Assembly: GCF_900537115.1 (NCBI RefSeq)
Contig: NZ_UNRG01000015.1
Location: forward strand, 1 to 51,780
From: Arthrobacter sp. Alg241-R88
GTDB lineage: Bacteria; Actinomycetota; Actinomycetes; Actinomycetales; Micrococcaceae
Direction: 5' to 3'
DNA: 51,780 bases
Made by a program: the position numbers and the translations under genes. Shown here piece after piece: positions 7,280 through 16,325 of the stretch. Position 1 is the stretch's first letter, and every line of letters starts with the position of its first letter. The notes below the pieces were generated by a model. The model did no database searches. It worked only from the letters and a program-made list of their open reading frames with translations, and was not told the origin of the DNA.

Positions 7280-8176
7280 TTAGCGGAGCACCACCGTCCG
7301 GTTCCCCTGCAGGATGACCCGGCCCTCACAGTGCCAGCGGACCGCGTTGGACAGCGCCTTGCACTCGGTGTCGCGTCCGGCGGCCACCAGGTCCTCGGGC
7401 CCGTAGGTGTGGTCCACCTCCACGGTCTGCTGCGAGATGATCGGCCCCTCGTCGAGCTCACTGTTGACGTAGTGCGCGGTGGCGCCCACGGTCTTCACAC
7501 CGCGGGCGTACGCCTGGTGGTATGGCTTGGCGCCCTTGAAGCTGGGCAGGAATGAGTGGTGGATGTTGATCGCCTTCCCGTCCAACTTGCGGGTCAGGTT
7601 GTCGCTGAGGACCTGCATGTACCGGGCCAGAACCACGAGTTCCACATCGAACTCGTCCACCAGCTCCAGCAGCCGGGCCTCGGCCGCGGGCTTGGTGTCG
7701 GCAGTGACGGGCACATGGAAGAACGGGATCCCGTGCCATTCCACCAGCGCCTGGTGATCGGTGTGGTTGGACACCACCGCCACCACGTCAACGGGCAGCT
7801 CGCCGACGCGCGCGCGGAACAGCAGGTCGTTGAGGCAATGCCCGAACTTGGACACCATGATCAGCACCCGCCGCTTGGAACCGTGCGGCTCCAGCCGCCA
7901 GCGCATCCCGAAGCGCTCCGCAACGGGGCCAAAAGCGGCCCGCAGCGTGTCCGCGGTGGAGGCATCGCCGTCGGACGCAAAATGCACCCGCATAAAGAAG
8001 TGTCCTTCGGAGCGCTCGCCGAACTGCTGGTTGTCGATGATGTCGCAGCCGTGCTCCAGTAGGAAGCCGGACACGGCATGGACGATACCCGGTGATTCCG
8101 AGCAGTCCAGCGTCAGGACATGCTCCACAGTGGTCGCCAGCTGCGGCAGGGAAGTTTCAGTCTGGATGGCAGTCAT
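7280..8176 (-). CDS. purU: Formyltetrahydrofolate deformylase
   Basis: A 298-residue enzyme hydrolysing 10-formyl-tetrahydrofolate to formate and tetrahydrofolate in the cytoplasm. An N-terminal ACT-like domain (about residues 20-100, TLDCSESPGIVHAVSGFLLE) precedes a formyltransferase-fold domain with the catalytic NIHHSFLPSFKGA and the ARYMQVLS segment. Length matches the family. It is the last gene of the sarcosine operon, three bases after sdaA. There it regenerates free tetrahydrofolate after sarcosine demethylation has loaded the folate pool with one-carbon units. The repeat array C follows directly. Confidence 0.95.
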   Translation of the reverse strand: MTAIQTETSLPQLATTVEHVLTLDCSESPGIVHAVSGFLLEHGCDIIDNQQFGERSEGHFFMRVHFASDGDASTADTLRAAFGPVAERFGMRWRLEPHGSKRRVLIMVSKFGHCLNDLLFRARVGELPVDVVAVVSNHTDHQALVEWHGIPFFHVPVTADTKPAAEARLLELVDEFDVELVVLARYMQVLSDNLTRKLDGKAINIHHSFLPSFKGAKPYHQAYARGVKTVGATAHYVNSELDEGPIISQQTVEVDHTYGPEDLVAAGRDTECKALSNAVRWHCEGRVILQGNRTVVLR

Positions 8177-8179
8177 GGC

Positions 8180-9553
8180 TCAGCACTCGATTACGTTGAC
8201 GGCAAGGCCTCCGCGGGAGGTTTCCTTGTACTTGGTTTTCATGTCGGCTCCTGTTTCGCGCATCGTTTTGATGGCCTTGTCGAGGGATACCTTGTGGCTG
8301 CCGTCGCCGTGCAGGGCAAGGCGGGCGGCGTTGATGGCCTTCACGCTGGCGATGGCGTTGCGCTCGATGCAGGGGATCTGCACCAGCCCGCCCACCGGAT
8401 CGCACGTCAGGCCGAGGTTGTGTTCAATGCCCACTTCGGCGGCGTTTTCCACCTGGGCAGGCGTGCCGCCCAGCACTTCGCAGAGCCCGGCGGCGGCCAT
8501 GGAGCAGGCTGAGCCCACCTCACCCTGGCAGCCCACCTCGGCCCCCGAAATGGAGGCGTTGATCTTGAACAGGATTCCGACGGCGGCCGCGGCCAGAAGG
8601 AAGCGGACCACGCCGTCGTCATTGGCGCCGGGGACGAACTTCACGTAGTAGTGCAGCACCGCCGGGACGATGCCGGCCGCGCCGTTGGTGGGTGCCGTGA
8701 CGATGCGCCCGCCGGCGGCGTTCTCCTCGTTTACGGCCAGTGCGAACAGGTTCACCCATTCCATGGCCCGGAGCGGGTCGGTCACCCCGGTGTCCGCATT
8801 CAGGGTCTGGAATAACGACGGCGCGCGGCGGCGGACGTTGAGCCCACCGGGAAGGATTCCTTCCGCGGCGCAGCCGTTGTCCACGCATTCGCGCATGACC
8901 GCCCACAGCCCCAGCAGCTTCTCCCGGAGTTCCGCTTCGGTCCGCCACACCAGCTCGTTGGCGAGCATAACGTCGGAAATGGACATGCCTTCGCGTGCGC
9001 AGATCTCCAGGAGCTCGTCCGCGCTGGCGAACGGGTAGGGAAGGACGGTCGAGTCGGCAACAACCCTGTCGCCGGCGTCGGCGTCCCCGTCAACAACGAA
9101 GCCGCCCCCAATCGAATAGAAGCTCCGTTCGCTGAGCACGGCGCCGGCGTGGTCCAGCGCCCGGAACGTCATCCCGTTCGGGTGGGCCGGGAGGGACTTG
9201 CGCCGGTGCAGCACCACGTCCTCGTCCCAGTTGAAGTCCACCCGGTGGTCGCCGCCCACCCACAGCTCGGCGTCGAGGGCGGCGGCAGCCACCTGGTCAT
9301 CGGCAGTGGAGGTGTCCACGGTTTCCGGGTCCAGCCCCTTGAAGCCCAGGACCACCGCCTTGTCCGAGCCGTGGCCGCGGCCGGTGGCGCCCAGCGAACC
9401 GAACAGTTCGGCCTGCACGCGCCTGGTGGAACTCAGGTGTCCGTCGCCTTTGAGTCCATCGGCGAACAGCTTCGCTGCCCGCATCGGGCCCACCGTGTGT
9501 GACGACGACGGCCCGATGCCAACGGAAAACAGGTCCAGGACGCTGAGGGCCAT
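8180..9553 (-). CDS. sdaA: L-serine ammonia-lyase, iron-sulfur type, single chain
   Basis: A 457-residue L-serine dehydratase that converts serine to pyruvate and ammonia using a 4Fe-4S cluster. The N-terminal beta-type domain begins SVLDLFSVGIGPSSSHTVGP, a family signature; the catalytic alpha-type domain contains GCAAEGILPGG, APTNGAAGIVPAVL and the cysteines in AEVGCQGEVGSACSM and LTCDPVGG. Length fits the fused single-chain form. Its start abuts the soxG stop with no gap. In the operon it drains serine made by GlyA from glycine and methylene-tetrahydrofolate, delivering sarcosine carbon to pyruvate. Confidence 0.95.
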   Translation of the reverse strand: MALSVLDLFSVGIGPSSSHTVGPMRAAKLFADGLKGDGHLSSTRRVQAELFGSLGATGRGHGSDKAVVLGFKGLDPETVDTSTADDQVAAAALDAELWVGGDHRVDFNWDEDVVLHRRKSLPAHPNGMTFRALDHAGAVLSERSFYSIGGGFVVDGDADAGDRVVADSTVLPYPFASADELLEICAREGMSISDVMLANELVWRTEAELREKLLGLWAVMRECVDNGCAAEGILPGGLNVRRRAPSLFQTLNADTGVTDPLRAMEWVNLFALAVNEENAAGGRIVTAPTNGAAGIVPAVLHYYVKFVPGANDDGVVRFLLAAAAVGILFKINASISGAEVGCQGEVGSACSMAAAGLCEVLGGTPAQVENAAEVGIEHNLGLTCDPVGGLVQIPCIERNAIASVKAINAARLALHGDGSHKVSLDKAIKTMRETGADMKTKYKETSRGGLAVNVIEC

Positions 9554-10192
9554 TTAGGGGACCTCGGGGGAGGCGTACTCCCGCATGGCGTCGAGGAGCC
9601 AGCGGCCCAGGAAATCGGCGAACGACGCGCGGGGGAAGATCCGGAAGGTCTCCTCACCAGTCTTCCACAGCACCACGGGAATGTTGCCGATCTCCGTGGA
9701 CAGTGCCGTGCCGGCCTTCAGCACGCGGGGGTGCAGGTCCAGGGCGCAGCCCTTTTCCAGGACTGCGCGGGACCGGGGTCCGGTGAGTTCGAAGGTGGTG
9801 CGGTTGGCGGAGAGGTCCACTACCTGGCCTTCGCCGTCGCCGAGTGCTTCGCGGAGTGCCTGGATCAGGTCGCCGCCGAGGGACTCATGGGCTTCGGTGG
9901 GTGCCACCACCAGGAACTCTTCGGGCCCGAGCCACAGCACCGAGGTGTCCCCGGTGCCGCTGACGGCGCCGCAGGCCGCGGGCAGGCCGCCGGTGACGGC
10001 GGTTACGCGCTGCCCGGTGTCGCTGGTCCGGTTGACCCGAAGACCCACCATGGTCAGGAAGGACACCTCGGACAGTTCCACCACGCCCTGGACGGAGCCG
10101 GTTTCAAACGCTGCCCGGAGCTGGGCGGCGGGGGTGACGCGGAGGGAGAGGTTCTTCTCGTAGGAGGTTGCGGGTGCTGCTGTTTCAGCCAT
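9554..10192 (-). CDS. soxG: Sarcosine oxidase gamma subunit
   Basis: A 212-residue protein of the SoxG family, distantly related to the GcvT fold, with VDLSANRTTFELTGPRSRAVLEKG as the most typical stretch (only part quoted by position, about residues 115-140). It is the smallest-function subunit of the heterotetrameric sarcosine oxidase. ATG at 10192 overlaps the soxA stop by eight bases and begins MAETAAPATSYEKNL; a TTG eight codons upstream is possible but less likely. Order soxB-D-A-G is the usual one in actinobacteria and pseudomonads. Confidence 0.93.
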   Translation of the reverse strand: MAETAAPATSYEKNLSLRVTPAAQLRAAFETGSVQGVVELSEVSFLTMVGLRVNRTSDTGQRVTAVTGGLPAACGAVSGTGDTSVLWLGPEEFLVVAPTEAHESLGGDLIQALREALGDGEGQVVDLSANRTTFELTGPRSRAVLEKGCALDLHPRVLKAGTALSTEIGNIPVVLWKTGEETFRIFPRASFADFLGRWLLDAMREYASPEVP

Positions 10193-13160
10193 CTTTGCGG
10201 GTCCCTTCGGGGTCAAAAAGTACGGTTTCGGCGACGACGACGTCCACGAGCTGGTCGCCGGCGGCAGCCACCAGGGTTTCGCCGATGCGGTTGCGGCCGT
10301 TCTTGATCAGTGCCAGGCCGAATGACCGGCCCAGGGCGGCGCTGTGGTAGCTGGAGGTGACGAAGCCTTCCATCGGTACCGGCCCGTAGGCAGGGTTGGT
10401 GGAGCGGCCCTTTTCCACAAGCTGGGTGCCTTCCGGCAGGCGCAGTGTCCCGTCCACGGGGAGCACGCTGACCAGGTGCTTGCGGTCCTCGCGCTGGGCG
10501 TCGGCCCGGGCGTAGGAGCGCTTGCCGATGAATTCCTTGGCCTTGGAGACGATCCATTCCATGCCCGCGTCCTGCGGGGTGACGGTGCCGTCGGTGTCCT
10601 GCCCAACGATCGGGTAGCCCTTTTCGGCGCGGAGCACGTGCATGGTTTCGGTGCCGTAGGGGGTGATGTTGAACTCGGCGCCGGCGGCTGCCACGGCTTC
10701 CCACGTGTTCAGGCCGTACCAGGACGGCACGTTGATCTCGTAGGCCAGTTCCCCGGAGAAGGAGATCCGGCAGACCCGGGCGCGGACGCCGGAGGCCAGG
10801 GTGGTTTCGCGGAACGTCATGAACGGGAAGGCTTCGGCTTCCAGCCCGCCGTTGGCGGCGAGCTCCGGTGCCACCTTTGCCAGGACCGCGCGGGATTTGG
10901 GCCCGACGACGGCAATGGTGCTCCACTGTTCGGTCACCGAGGTGCAGTGCACGTCCAGGTCCGGCCACTCGGTCTGCAGCCATTCCTCCAGCCAGTCCAG
11001 CACCTTGGCGGCGCCGCCGGTGGTGGTGGTCATGAAGTAGCGGTCCTCGTCGAGGCGCAGGGTTACGCCGTCGTCGAAGATCATGCCGTCAGCCATGCAC
11101 ATCACGCCGTAACGCGCGGAGCCCGGAGCAAGCTTCTTGAAGGCGTTGGTGTAGATCCGGTTGAGGAACTCACCGGCGTCCTTGCCGCGGATCTCGATCT
11201 TGCCCAGGGTGGTGGCGTCCATAAAGCCCACGGAGTCGCGGACGGCCGCGCATTCACGCAGGACGGCCGCGTCCATGTCCTCCCCGTCCTGCGGGTAGTA
11301 CCAGGGCCGCTTCCACTGGCCGACGTCCTCGAACAGGGCGCCCTTTGCCACGTGCCACGGGTGGATCGAGGTGACGCGGGCGGGGTCGAACAGCTCGCCG
11401 CGCTGGCGGCCGGCGAGGGCCGCGAACGCCACGGGGGTGAAGGGTGCGCGGTAGGTGGTGGTGCCGATGTCGCCGATGCCGCGGGACGCCTCGCCGGCGG
11501 TGCGCAGCGCGGCGGCGATGACGCCGATCGCGTTGACGCCGGAGGTTTTGCCCTGATCGTTGGCGGTGCTGATGGAGGTGTAGCGCTTGATGTGCTCCAC
11601 GGACCGCATGCCGGCTCCGGTGGAGCGCAGCACGTCAGCCACGGACTGGTCGCGCTGGAAGTCCACAAAGTGGTGGTGCCAGTCGTCCGGAGTGCCCTGC
11701 TCGCCGGGAACCAGCCACAGCTGGCGGGTGGGGGCGGCGGCCTTCGGCTCGCCGAGCGGTGCCGGTTCGACGGCGGCGCTAAAGCCAGCTGCGATAGCTG
11801 CCGTCGCGCCGGCGGAGATTCCCTCGGCCAGGCAGTCTGCGGTGTCGAAGGAGCCCCGACCGGAGCCGACAATCTGCTGGTTGGGGACCACGGTGCTTGG
11901 CACAAAGGCGGCCAGTTCGTCATCCCAGCGCAGCTTGCCCTGCCGCTGGGAGTGCAGGTGGACCAGCGGGCTCCAGCCGCCGGACACAGCCAGCAGGTCG
12001 CAGGCGATCTGTTCGATGCCCGACGTGAGCTCGCCGTCGTCGTTAATGCTGCGGACGGTGACCCCGTCCAGGCGGCCGTCGGTGTTTGTTCCGGCGGAGC
12101 CGGAGGAGGTGTTGGCCACCGCGCTGCCGATCAGCACCCGGGTGCCGGCTTCGACGGCGGCCGCGGCCACTGCGGTGAGCTGCGGCCGGGCGTCCACCAC
12201 GGCGGCGACCTTGACGCCGGCGGCGCGCAGGTCAGCGGCCAGGGCGTAGGCGCTGTCGTTGGTGGTGCTGATGACCACGCGCTGGCCGGCTGCGACTGCG
12301 TAGCGGTTGAGGTAGCTGCGGACGGCCGAGGCGAGCATGATGCCGGGCCGGTCGTTGTTCTCGAACACCAGCGGCCGTTCGTGGGCGCCGGGGGCCAGCA
12401 CCACCTGGTTGGCACGGATGTGCCAAATACGCTGCCGGGATACACCGGACGCGGCGGGGGAGGACAGATGGTCGGTGCGGTTCTGGACGGCGATCACGTA
12501 GTTGGCGTCGTACGCGCCGAAGGCGGTGGTGCGGTTCAGGACGGTGGATTCGGCGCCGGAGACGAGTTCGGCTTCGACGTCGGCCACCCATTCCAACGCC
12601 GGCTTTCCCTCGATGGTCTCGTCAAGTCCCGCTGCCGTTGACCCGGAAAGGAGTGATCCGCCCAGTTCCGGCTGGTCGTCCAGGAGCATGACGCGGGCGC
12701 CGGTGCGGACGGCTTCGCGGGCTGCGGCCAGGCCTGCGGGACCGCCGCCGATGACCAGGACGTCGGTGTGGACGTACTTCTTGTCGTACTCGGCGCGGTC
12801 CTCCTCGGGGTCAAGCTTGCCCAGGCCGCTCAGCAATTCTGCCTGCAGGCCGTCCACCAGAGTGACCGTGGTGGCGGGGAGCATGGACTCGGCCACGTGG
12901 CCGGGGAAGCGCGGCTGCACCTTGACCAGGGCGTTGGATTCCTCCACACCGGCGGACATGATCCCGCGGGGGCGGTCCTCGTAGAGCGAGTTGCCGGCGG
13001 CGACGCGGCCGTTGGCCAGCAGCGCGGAGGCGAGGGTGTCACCGGGGTGGCCCGTGAATTCCTCGCCGTCCACGGTGAATCGCCAGGAGATGGTGCGGTC
13101 GATGCGTCCACCGGCGGCGAGGCGGGCGTTCTGGGAAGCCGCGGGGTTCTGGGAAGTCAC
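10185..13160 (-). CDS. soxA: Sarcosine oxidase alpha subunit
   Basis: A 991-residue subunit that binds NAD+ and tetrahydrofolate in the enzyme converting sarcosine, O2 and THF into glycine, H2O2 and 5,10-methylene-THF. The N-terminal part has a 2Fe-2S-ferredoxin-like segment (about 25-110) and then a dinucleotide-binding domain beginning HTDVLVIGGGPAGLAAARE; the C-terminal ~380 residues form a GcvT-like THF-binding domain (GFMDATTLGKIEIRGKDAGE). Length agrees with known alpha subunits near 965-1000 residues. Start overlaps the soxD stop by four bases (ATGA), indicating translational coupling. Confidence 0.96.
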   Translation of the reverse strand: MTSQNPAASQNARLAAGGRIDRTISWRFTVDGEEFTGHPGDTLASALLANGRVAAGNSLYEDRPRGIMSAGVEESNALVKVQPRFPGHVAESMLPATTVTLVDGLQAELLSGLGKLDPEEDRAEYDKKYVHTDVLVIGGGPAGLAAAREAVRTGARVMLLDDQPELGGSLLSGSTAAGLDETIEGKPALEWVADVEAELVSGAESTVLNRTTAFGAYDANYVIAVQNRTDHLSSPAASGVSRQRIWHIRANQVVLAPGAHERPLVFENNDRPGIMLASAVRSYLNRYAVAAGQRVVISTTNDSAYALAADLRAAGVKVAAVVDARPQLTAVAAAAVEAGTRVLIGSAVANTSSGSAGTNTDGRLDGVTVRSINDDGELTSGIEQIACDLLAVSGGWSPLVHLHSQRQGKLRWDDELAAFVPSTVVPNQQIVGSGRGSFDTADCLAEGISAGATAAIAAGFSAAVEPAPLGEPKAAAPTRQLWLVPGEQGTPDDWHHHFVDFQRDQSVADVLRSTGAGMRSVEHIKRYTSISTANDQGKTSGVNAIGVIAAALRTAGEASRGIGDIGTTTYRAPFTPVAFAALAGRQRGELFDPARVTSIHPWHVAKGALFEDVGQWKRPWYYPQDGEDMDAAVLRECAAVRDSVGFMDATTLGKIEIRGKDAGEFLNRIYTNAFKKLAPGSARYGVMCMADGMIFDDGVTLRLDEDRYFMTTTTGGAAKVLDWLEEWLQTEWPDLDVHCTSVTEQWSTIAVVGPKSRAVLAKVAPELAANGGLEAEAFPFMTFRETTLASGVRARVCRISFSGELAYEINVPSWYGLNTWEAVAAAGAEFNITPYGTETMHVLRAEKGYPIVGQDTDGTVTPQDAGMEWIVSKAKEFIGKRSYARADAQREDRKHLVSVLPVDGTLRLPEGTQLVEKGRSTNPAYGPVPMEGFVTSSYHSAALGRSFGLALIKNGRNRIGETLVAAAGDQLVDVVVAETVLFDPEGTRKDG

Positions 13161-13564
13161 TTGGTTGCTCCTTCCGGGGCGGTGGTGCTGGTTTCAGAAG
13201 TACTGGTTCCGGAAATGTCCGGCGCGGCAGTCCCCGTGGTGGTGCTGTCAGCGGCGGTGCTGGCAGTGCCGGACTCAGGTGCCGGGGCAGGTGCGTCAGG
13301 GCGGGGCGTGCCCATGGGGTAGACGGCCTGGATGTCGTAGGTGACGGTGTCGCGGAGCATGTTGAACCACTGGCGGCAGCCCGTGCTGTGGAGCCAGCGC
13401 TCGGCGAAGGCGCCCTTGGTGTTGTCCCGGTAGAACAGGAACTCGGCCCATTGGCGGTCGGTCAGTTCGTTGGGGTTTTCCGGGTAAGGCACGTGGGCCT
13501 GGCCGCCGTAGTGGAACTCGGTCTCGTCGCGGGAGCCGCAGTTGGGGCAGGAGATGAGCAGCAT
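13157..13564 (-). CDS. soxD: Sarcosine oxidase delta subunit with extended tail
   Basis: A 135-residue small subunit that carries zinc. The conserved part is residues 1-97, with zinc ligand candidates in CPNCGSRDETEFHYGG and STGCRQWF. Known SoxD proteins are about 95-100 residues, so the last ~38 residues (about 98-135), almost entirely Ala, Ser, Thr, Pro and Gly, are an unusual low-complexity extension. The extension is open through to the coupled ATGA junction with soxA, so it is not an assembly-frame artefact visible here. Lies 28 bases after soxB. Confidence 0.92.
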   Translation of the reverse strand: MLLISCPNCGSRDETEFHYGGQAHVPYPENPNELTDRQWAEFLFYRDNTKGAFAERWLHSTGCRQWFNMLRDTVTYDIQAVYPMGTPRPDAPAPAPESGTASTAADSTTTGTAAPDISGTSTSETSTTAPEGATK

Positions 13565-13592
13565 GTGCGTTGTCTTTCTGTGGGGGCGGCGG

Positions 13593-14813
13593 CTAGTGGG
13601 CGACGGCGGCGGCGCCGTGTTCGTCGATCAGCGCGCCGGTTTCGAAGCGTTCCAGCGCGAACGGCTTGTTCAGCCTGTGCGGGGCGCCCGTGGCGATGTT
13701 GTGCGCGAAGGTCATGCCGGCTGCGGGGGTGGCCTTGAAGCCGCCGGTGCCCCAGCCGCAGTTCACGAACATGTTCTCCACCGGGGTGTTGCCCACGATG
13801 GGGGAGGCGTCCAGGGTGGTGTCCACGATGCCGCCCCAGGTCCGGAGCACGTGGGCCCGGGCAAAGATGGGGAAGAGTTCGACGGCGGCCGCCATCTGGT
13901 GCTCAATCACGTGGAAGGAGCCGCGCTGACCATAGCCGTTGTAGGAGTCAACTCCGGCGCCCATCACCAGTTCGCCCTTGTGGGCCTGGGAAACGTAGAC
14001 GTGCACGTGGTTGGACATGACCACCGTGGGGTGGACGGGTTCGTGCAGTTCGGAAACCAGTGCCTGGAGCGGGTGGGACTGGATGGGGAGGCGGAAGCCG
14101 GCCATTTCGGCCAGGACCGAGCTGTGCCCGGCAGCGCAGAGGCCCACCTTTTCGGTGTTGATGGTGCCGCGGTTGGTCTTGACGCCTACTACGCGCTCGC
14201 CGTCCTTGACGAAGCCGGTGACTTCGCAGTTCTGGATGATGTCAACGCCCAACTCGTCGCACTTGCGGGCGAAGGCCCAGGCCACGTGGTCGTGCTTGGC
14301 GATGCCGGCACGGGGCTGGTACGTGGCGCCCATCACGGGGTAGCGGATGTTGTCATTGATGTTCAGGATGGGGCAGAGTTCCTTGACCTGCTGCGGGTCA
14401 AGCCATTCCGCGTCCACGCCGTTGAGCTTGTTCGCTCCCACGCGCCGCATGCTTTCGCGGACGTCGCCCAAGGTGTGGGCAAGGTTCATAACGCCGCGCT
14501 GGCTGAAGAGGAAGTCGTACTCAAGCTCCTCGGGCAGGATTTCCCAAAGCTTGAGGGCGTGCTCGTAGATGGCGGCGCTCTCGTCCCAGAGGTAGTTGGA
14601 GCGGATGATGGTGGTGTTACGGGCCATGTTGCCGCCCGCCAGCCAGCCCTTTTCCAGGACGGCGATGTTGGTCATGCCGTGATTCTTCGCCAGGAAGTAG
14701 GCAGTGGCCAGGCCGTGCCCGCCGCCGCCCACAATCACGGCGTCGTAGGAGGACTTGGGCTCCGGGTTGCGCCAGAGGAAGTCCGGGTGCTCGGGGAGCT
14801 GTTGGGTGCTCAC
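13593..14813 (-). CDS. soxB: Sarcosine oxidase beta subunit
   Basis: A 406-residue FAD/FMN flavoprotein that holds the sarcosine oxidation site. The Rossmann motif YDAVIVGGGGHGLATAYFLA is near residue 25, followed by VLEKGWLAGGNMARNTTIIR, the segment typical of the SoxB group of DAO-type oxidases, and NCGWGTGGFKATPAAG near the C-terminus. Length matches the ~405-residue family. Its ATG overlaps the glyA stop by four bases. Together with SoxA, SoxD and SoxG it makes a complete heterotetramer. Confidence 0.96.
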   Translation of the reverse strand: MSTQQLPEHPDFLWRNPEPKSSYDAVIVGGGGHGLATAYFLAKNHGMTNIAVLEKGWLAGGNMARNTTIIRSNYLWDESAAIYEHALKLWEILPEELEYDFLFSQRGVMNLAHTLGDVRESMRRVGANKLNGVDAEWLDPQQVKELCPILNINDNIRYPVMGATYQPRAGIAKHDHVAWAFARKCDELGVDIIQNCEVTGFVKDGERVVGVKTNRGTINTEKVGLCAAGHSSVLAEMAGFRLPIQSHPLQALVSELHEPVHPTVVMSNHVHVYVSQAHKGELVMGAGVDSYNGYGQRGSFHVIEHQMAAAVELFPIFARAHVLRTWGGIVDTTLDASPIVGNTPVENMFVNCGWGTGGFKATPAAGMTFAHNIATGAPHRLNKPFALERFETGALIDEHGAAAVAH

Positions 14814-16168
14814 TGGGCTGCTCCAATCATGTCTGCTTCAAATTCGTTAATGTCCTCGGCGCCGTTGCTGAGGTGGGGGTAGAGGGGGAACTTCTCCGCC
14901 AAGGCGGTCACGCGGGCGCGGAGTTCGACGGCGGTGCTGCCGCCCAGGGACGTGGTCCCGGAGGCGACGCTGCCGGCCGAAGCGATGAGCGCCGTCGCGA
15001 TGATGTCCGCAACTTCTGTGAATTCCTCGGCGCCGAAGCCGCGGGTGGCGAGGGCCGGGGTGCCGATCCGGAGTCCGGAGGAGACCATCGGCGGGCGGGG
15101 GTCGAAGGGGACGGCGTTGCGGTTGACGGTGATGCCGATGCGGTGCAGGGCGTCTTCGGCCTGCTGTCCGTCCAGCTCGGAGTTGCGGAGGTCCACCAGG
15201 ACCAGGTGGACGTCGGTGCCGCCGTTGACCACGGAAATTCCTGCTGCGGCAACGTCGTCGCGGAGGAGCCGTTCGGCGAGAAGCTTGGATCCCTGCAGGA
15301 CGCGTTCCTGGCGTTCCTTGAATTCGGGGGTGGCAGCGAGCTTGAAGGCTACGGCTTTCGCGGCGATCACGTGCTCCAGGGGCCCGCCCTGCTGGCCGGG
15401 GAATACGGCACTGTTGATTTTTTTGCCGTACTGCTCCTTGGCGAGGATGACACCGCCGCGCGGGCCGCCGAGGGTCTTGTGCGTGGTGGTGGTGACGACG
15501 TCGGCGTACGGCACCGGGTTCGGGTGCAGGCCGGCGGCCACCAGGCCGGCGAAGTGGGCCATGTCCACCATGAGGTAGGCGCCCACGAGGTCGGCGATGC
15601 GGCGGAACTCCGCGAAATCCAGCTGGCGGGAGTAGGCGGACCAGCCGGCAACGATCAGCTTGGGCTTGTGTTCAAGGGCCAGTGCCTCCACCTCGGCCAT
15701 ATCGATGCGGAGGTCTAATTCGCTCACGTGGTAGGGGACCACGTTGTAGAGCTTGCCGGAGAAGTTGATCTTCATGCCGTGCGTCAGGTGTCCGCCGTGG
15801 GCCAGGCTCAGGCCCATAATGGTGTCGCCCGGGTTCAGCAGGGCGAACATGGCGGCTGCGTTGGCCTGGGCGCCGGAGTGCGGCTGGACGTTGGCGAATT
15901 CGGCGCCGAAAAGGGCCTTGACCCGGTCGATGGCGAGCTGCTCCACAACGTCAGCGTGCTCGCAGCCGCCGTAGTAGCGCTTGCCCGGGTAGCCCTCGGC
16001 GTACTTGTTCGTCAGGACCGAGCCCTGTGCCTCCATGACGGCGGACGGTGCGAAGTTCTCCGAAGCGATCATTTCCAGCGTGGACTGCTGGCGGCCCAGC
16101 TCATGCGTGATGGCCTGCTGGACCTCGGGATCGACTGCGGAAAGTCGCTCGTTCAACTGCTCAACCAC
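14810..16168 (-). CDS. glyA: Serine hydroxymethyltransferase
   Basis: A 452-residue PLP enzyme that combines glycine with 5,10-methylene-THF to give serine. Seen: STLEMIASENFAPSAVMEAQ near the N-terminus, the PLP-lysine motif VVTTTTHKTLGGPRGG (about residue 230), and GTPALATRGFGAEEF in the C-terminal domain. The GTG start has AAAAGGAG six bases upstream. It heads the sox operon, using both products of sarcosine oxidation, so it is likely the catabolic GlyA copy rather than the housekeeping one (inference from context). Expression is probably set by the palindrome at 16202-16215. Confidence 0.95.
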   Translation of the reverse strand: MVEQLNERLSAVDPEVQQAITHELGRQQSTLEMIASENFAPSAVMEAQGSVLTNKYAEGYPGKRYYGGCEHADVVEQLAIDRVKALFGAEFANVQPHSGAQANAAAMFALLNPGDTIMGLSLAHGGHLTHGMKINFSGKLYNVVPYHVSELDLRIDMAEVEALALEHKPKLIVAGWSAYSRQLDFAEFRRIADLVGAYLMVDMAHFAGLVAAGLHPNPVPYADVVTTTTHKTLGGPRGGVILAKEQYGKKINSAVFPGQQGGPLEHVIAAKAVAFKLAATPEFKERQERVLQGSKLLAERLLRDDVAAAGISVVNGGTDVHLVLVDLRNSELDGQQAEDALHRIGITVNRNAVPFDPRPPMVSSGLRIGTPALATRGFGAEEFTEVADIIATALIASAGSVASGTTSLGGSTAVELRARVTALAEKFPLYPHLSNGAEDINEFEADMIGAAQ

Positions 16169-16201
16169 GGATGCTCCTTTTGAAATACCATTTGCTTGGT
16201 A

Positions 16202-16225
16202 ACTGATATATCAGTGTGAGGTCAA
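16202..16225. promoter_or_regulatory. GntR-type operator and -35 box of the glyA-sox operon
   Basis: ACTGATATATCAGT at 16202-16215 is a perfect 14-bp palindrome. On the minus strand a -35-like TTGACC (16220-16225) lies just upstream of it and a weak -10 candidate TTACCA follows 17 bases later, so the palindrome would fill the spacer and block polymerase. On the plus strand TATGAT at 16229-16234 may be the -10 of the divergent GntR gene. FCD-type GntR regulators commonly bind such symmetric AT-centred sites. Confidence 0.65.
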
Positions 16226-16325
16226 TGGTATGATTGGGATCACAGCAGAGTCAATAGCTGGACCGAAAGCGGCAGGAAACTACCGTGTCCGGGTCCTGCA
16301 CGTCATCGAAGAACGGAGCGGCGCC

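Noticed and set aside
10344..12641. A 765-codon plus-strand open frame opposite soxA
   Set aside because: It is the antisense shadow of a high-GC gene: Gly/Val/Ala/His-rich with no domain, and soxA on the other strand is fully conserved.
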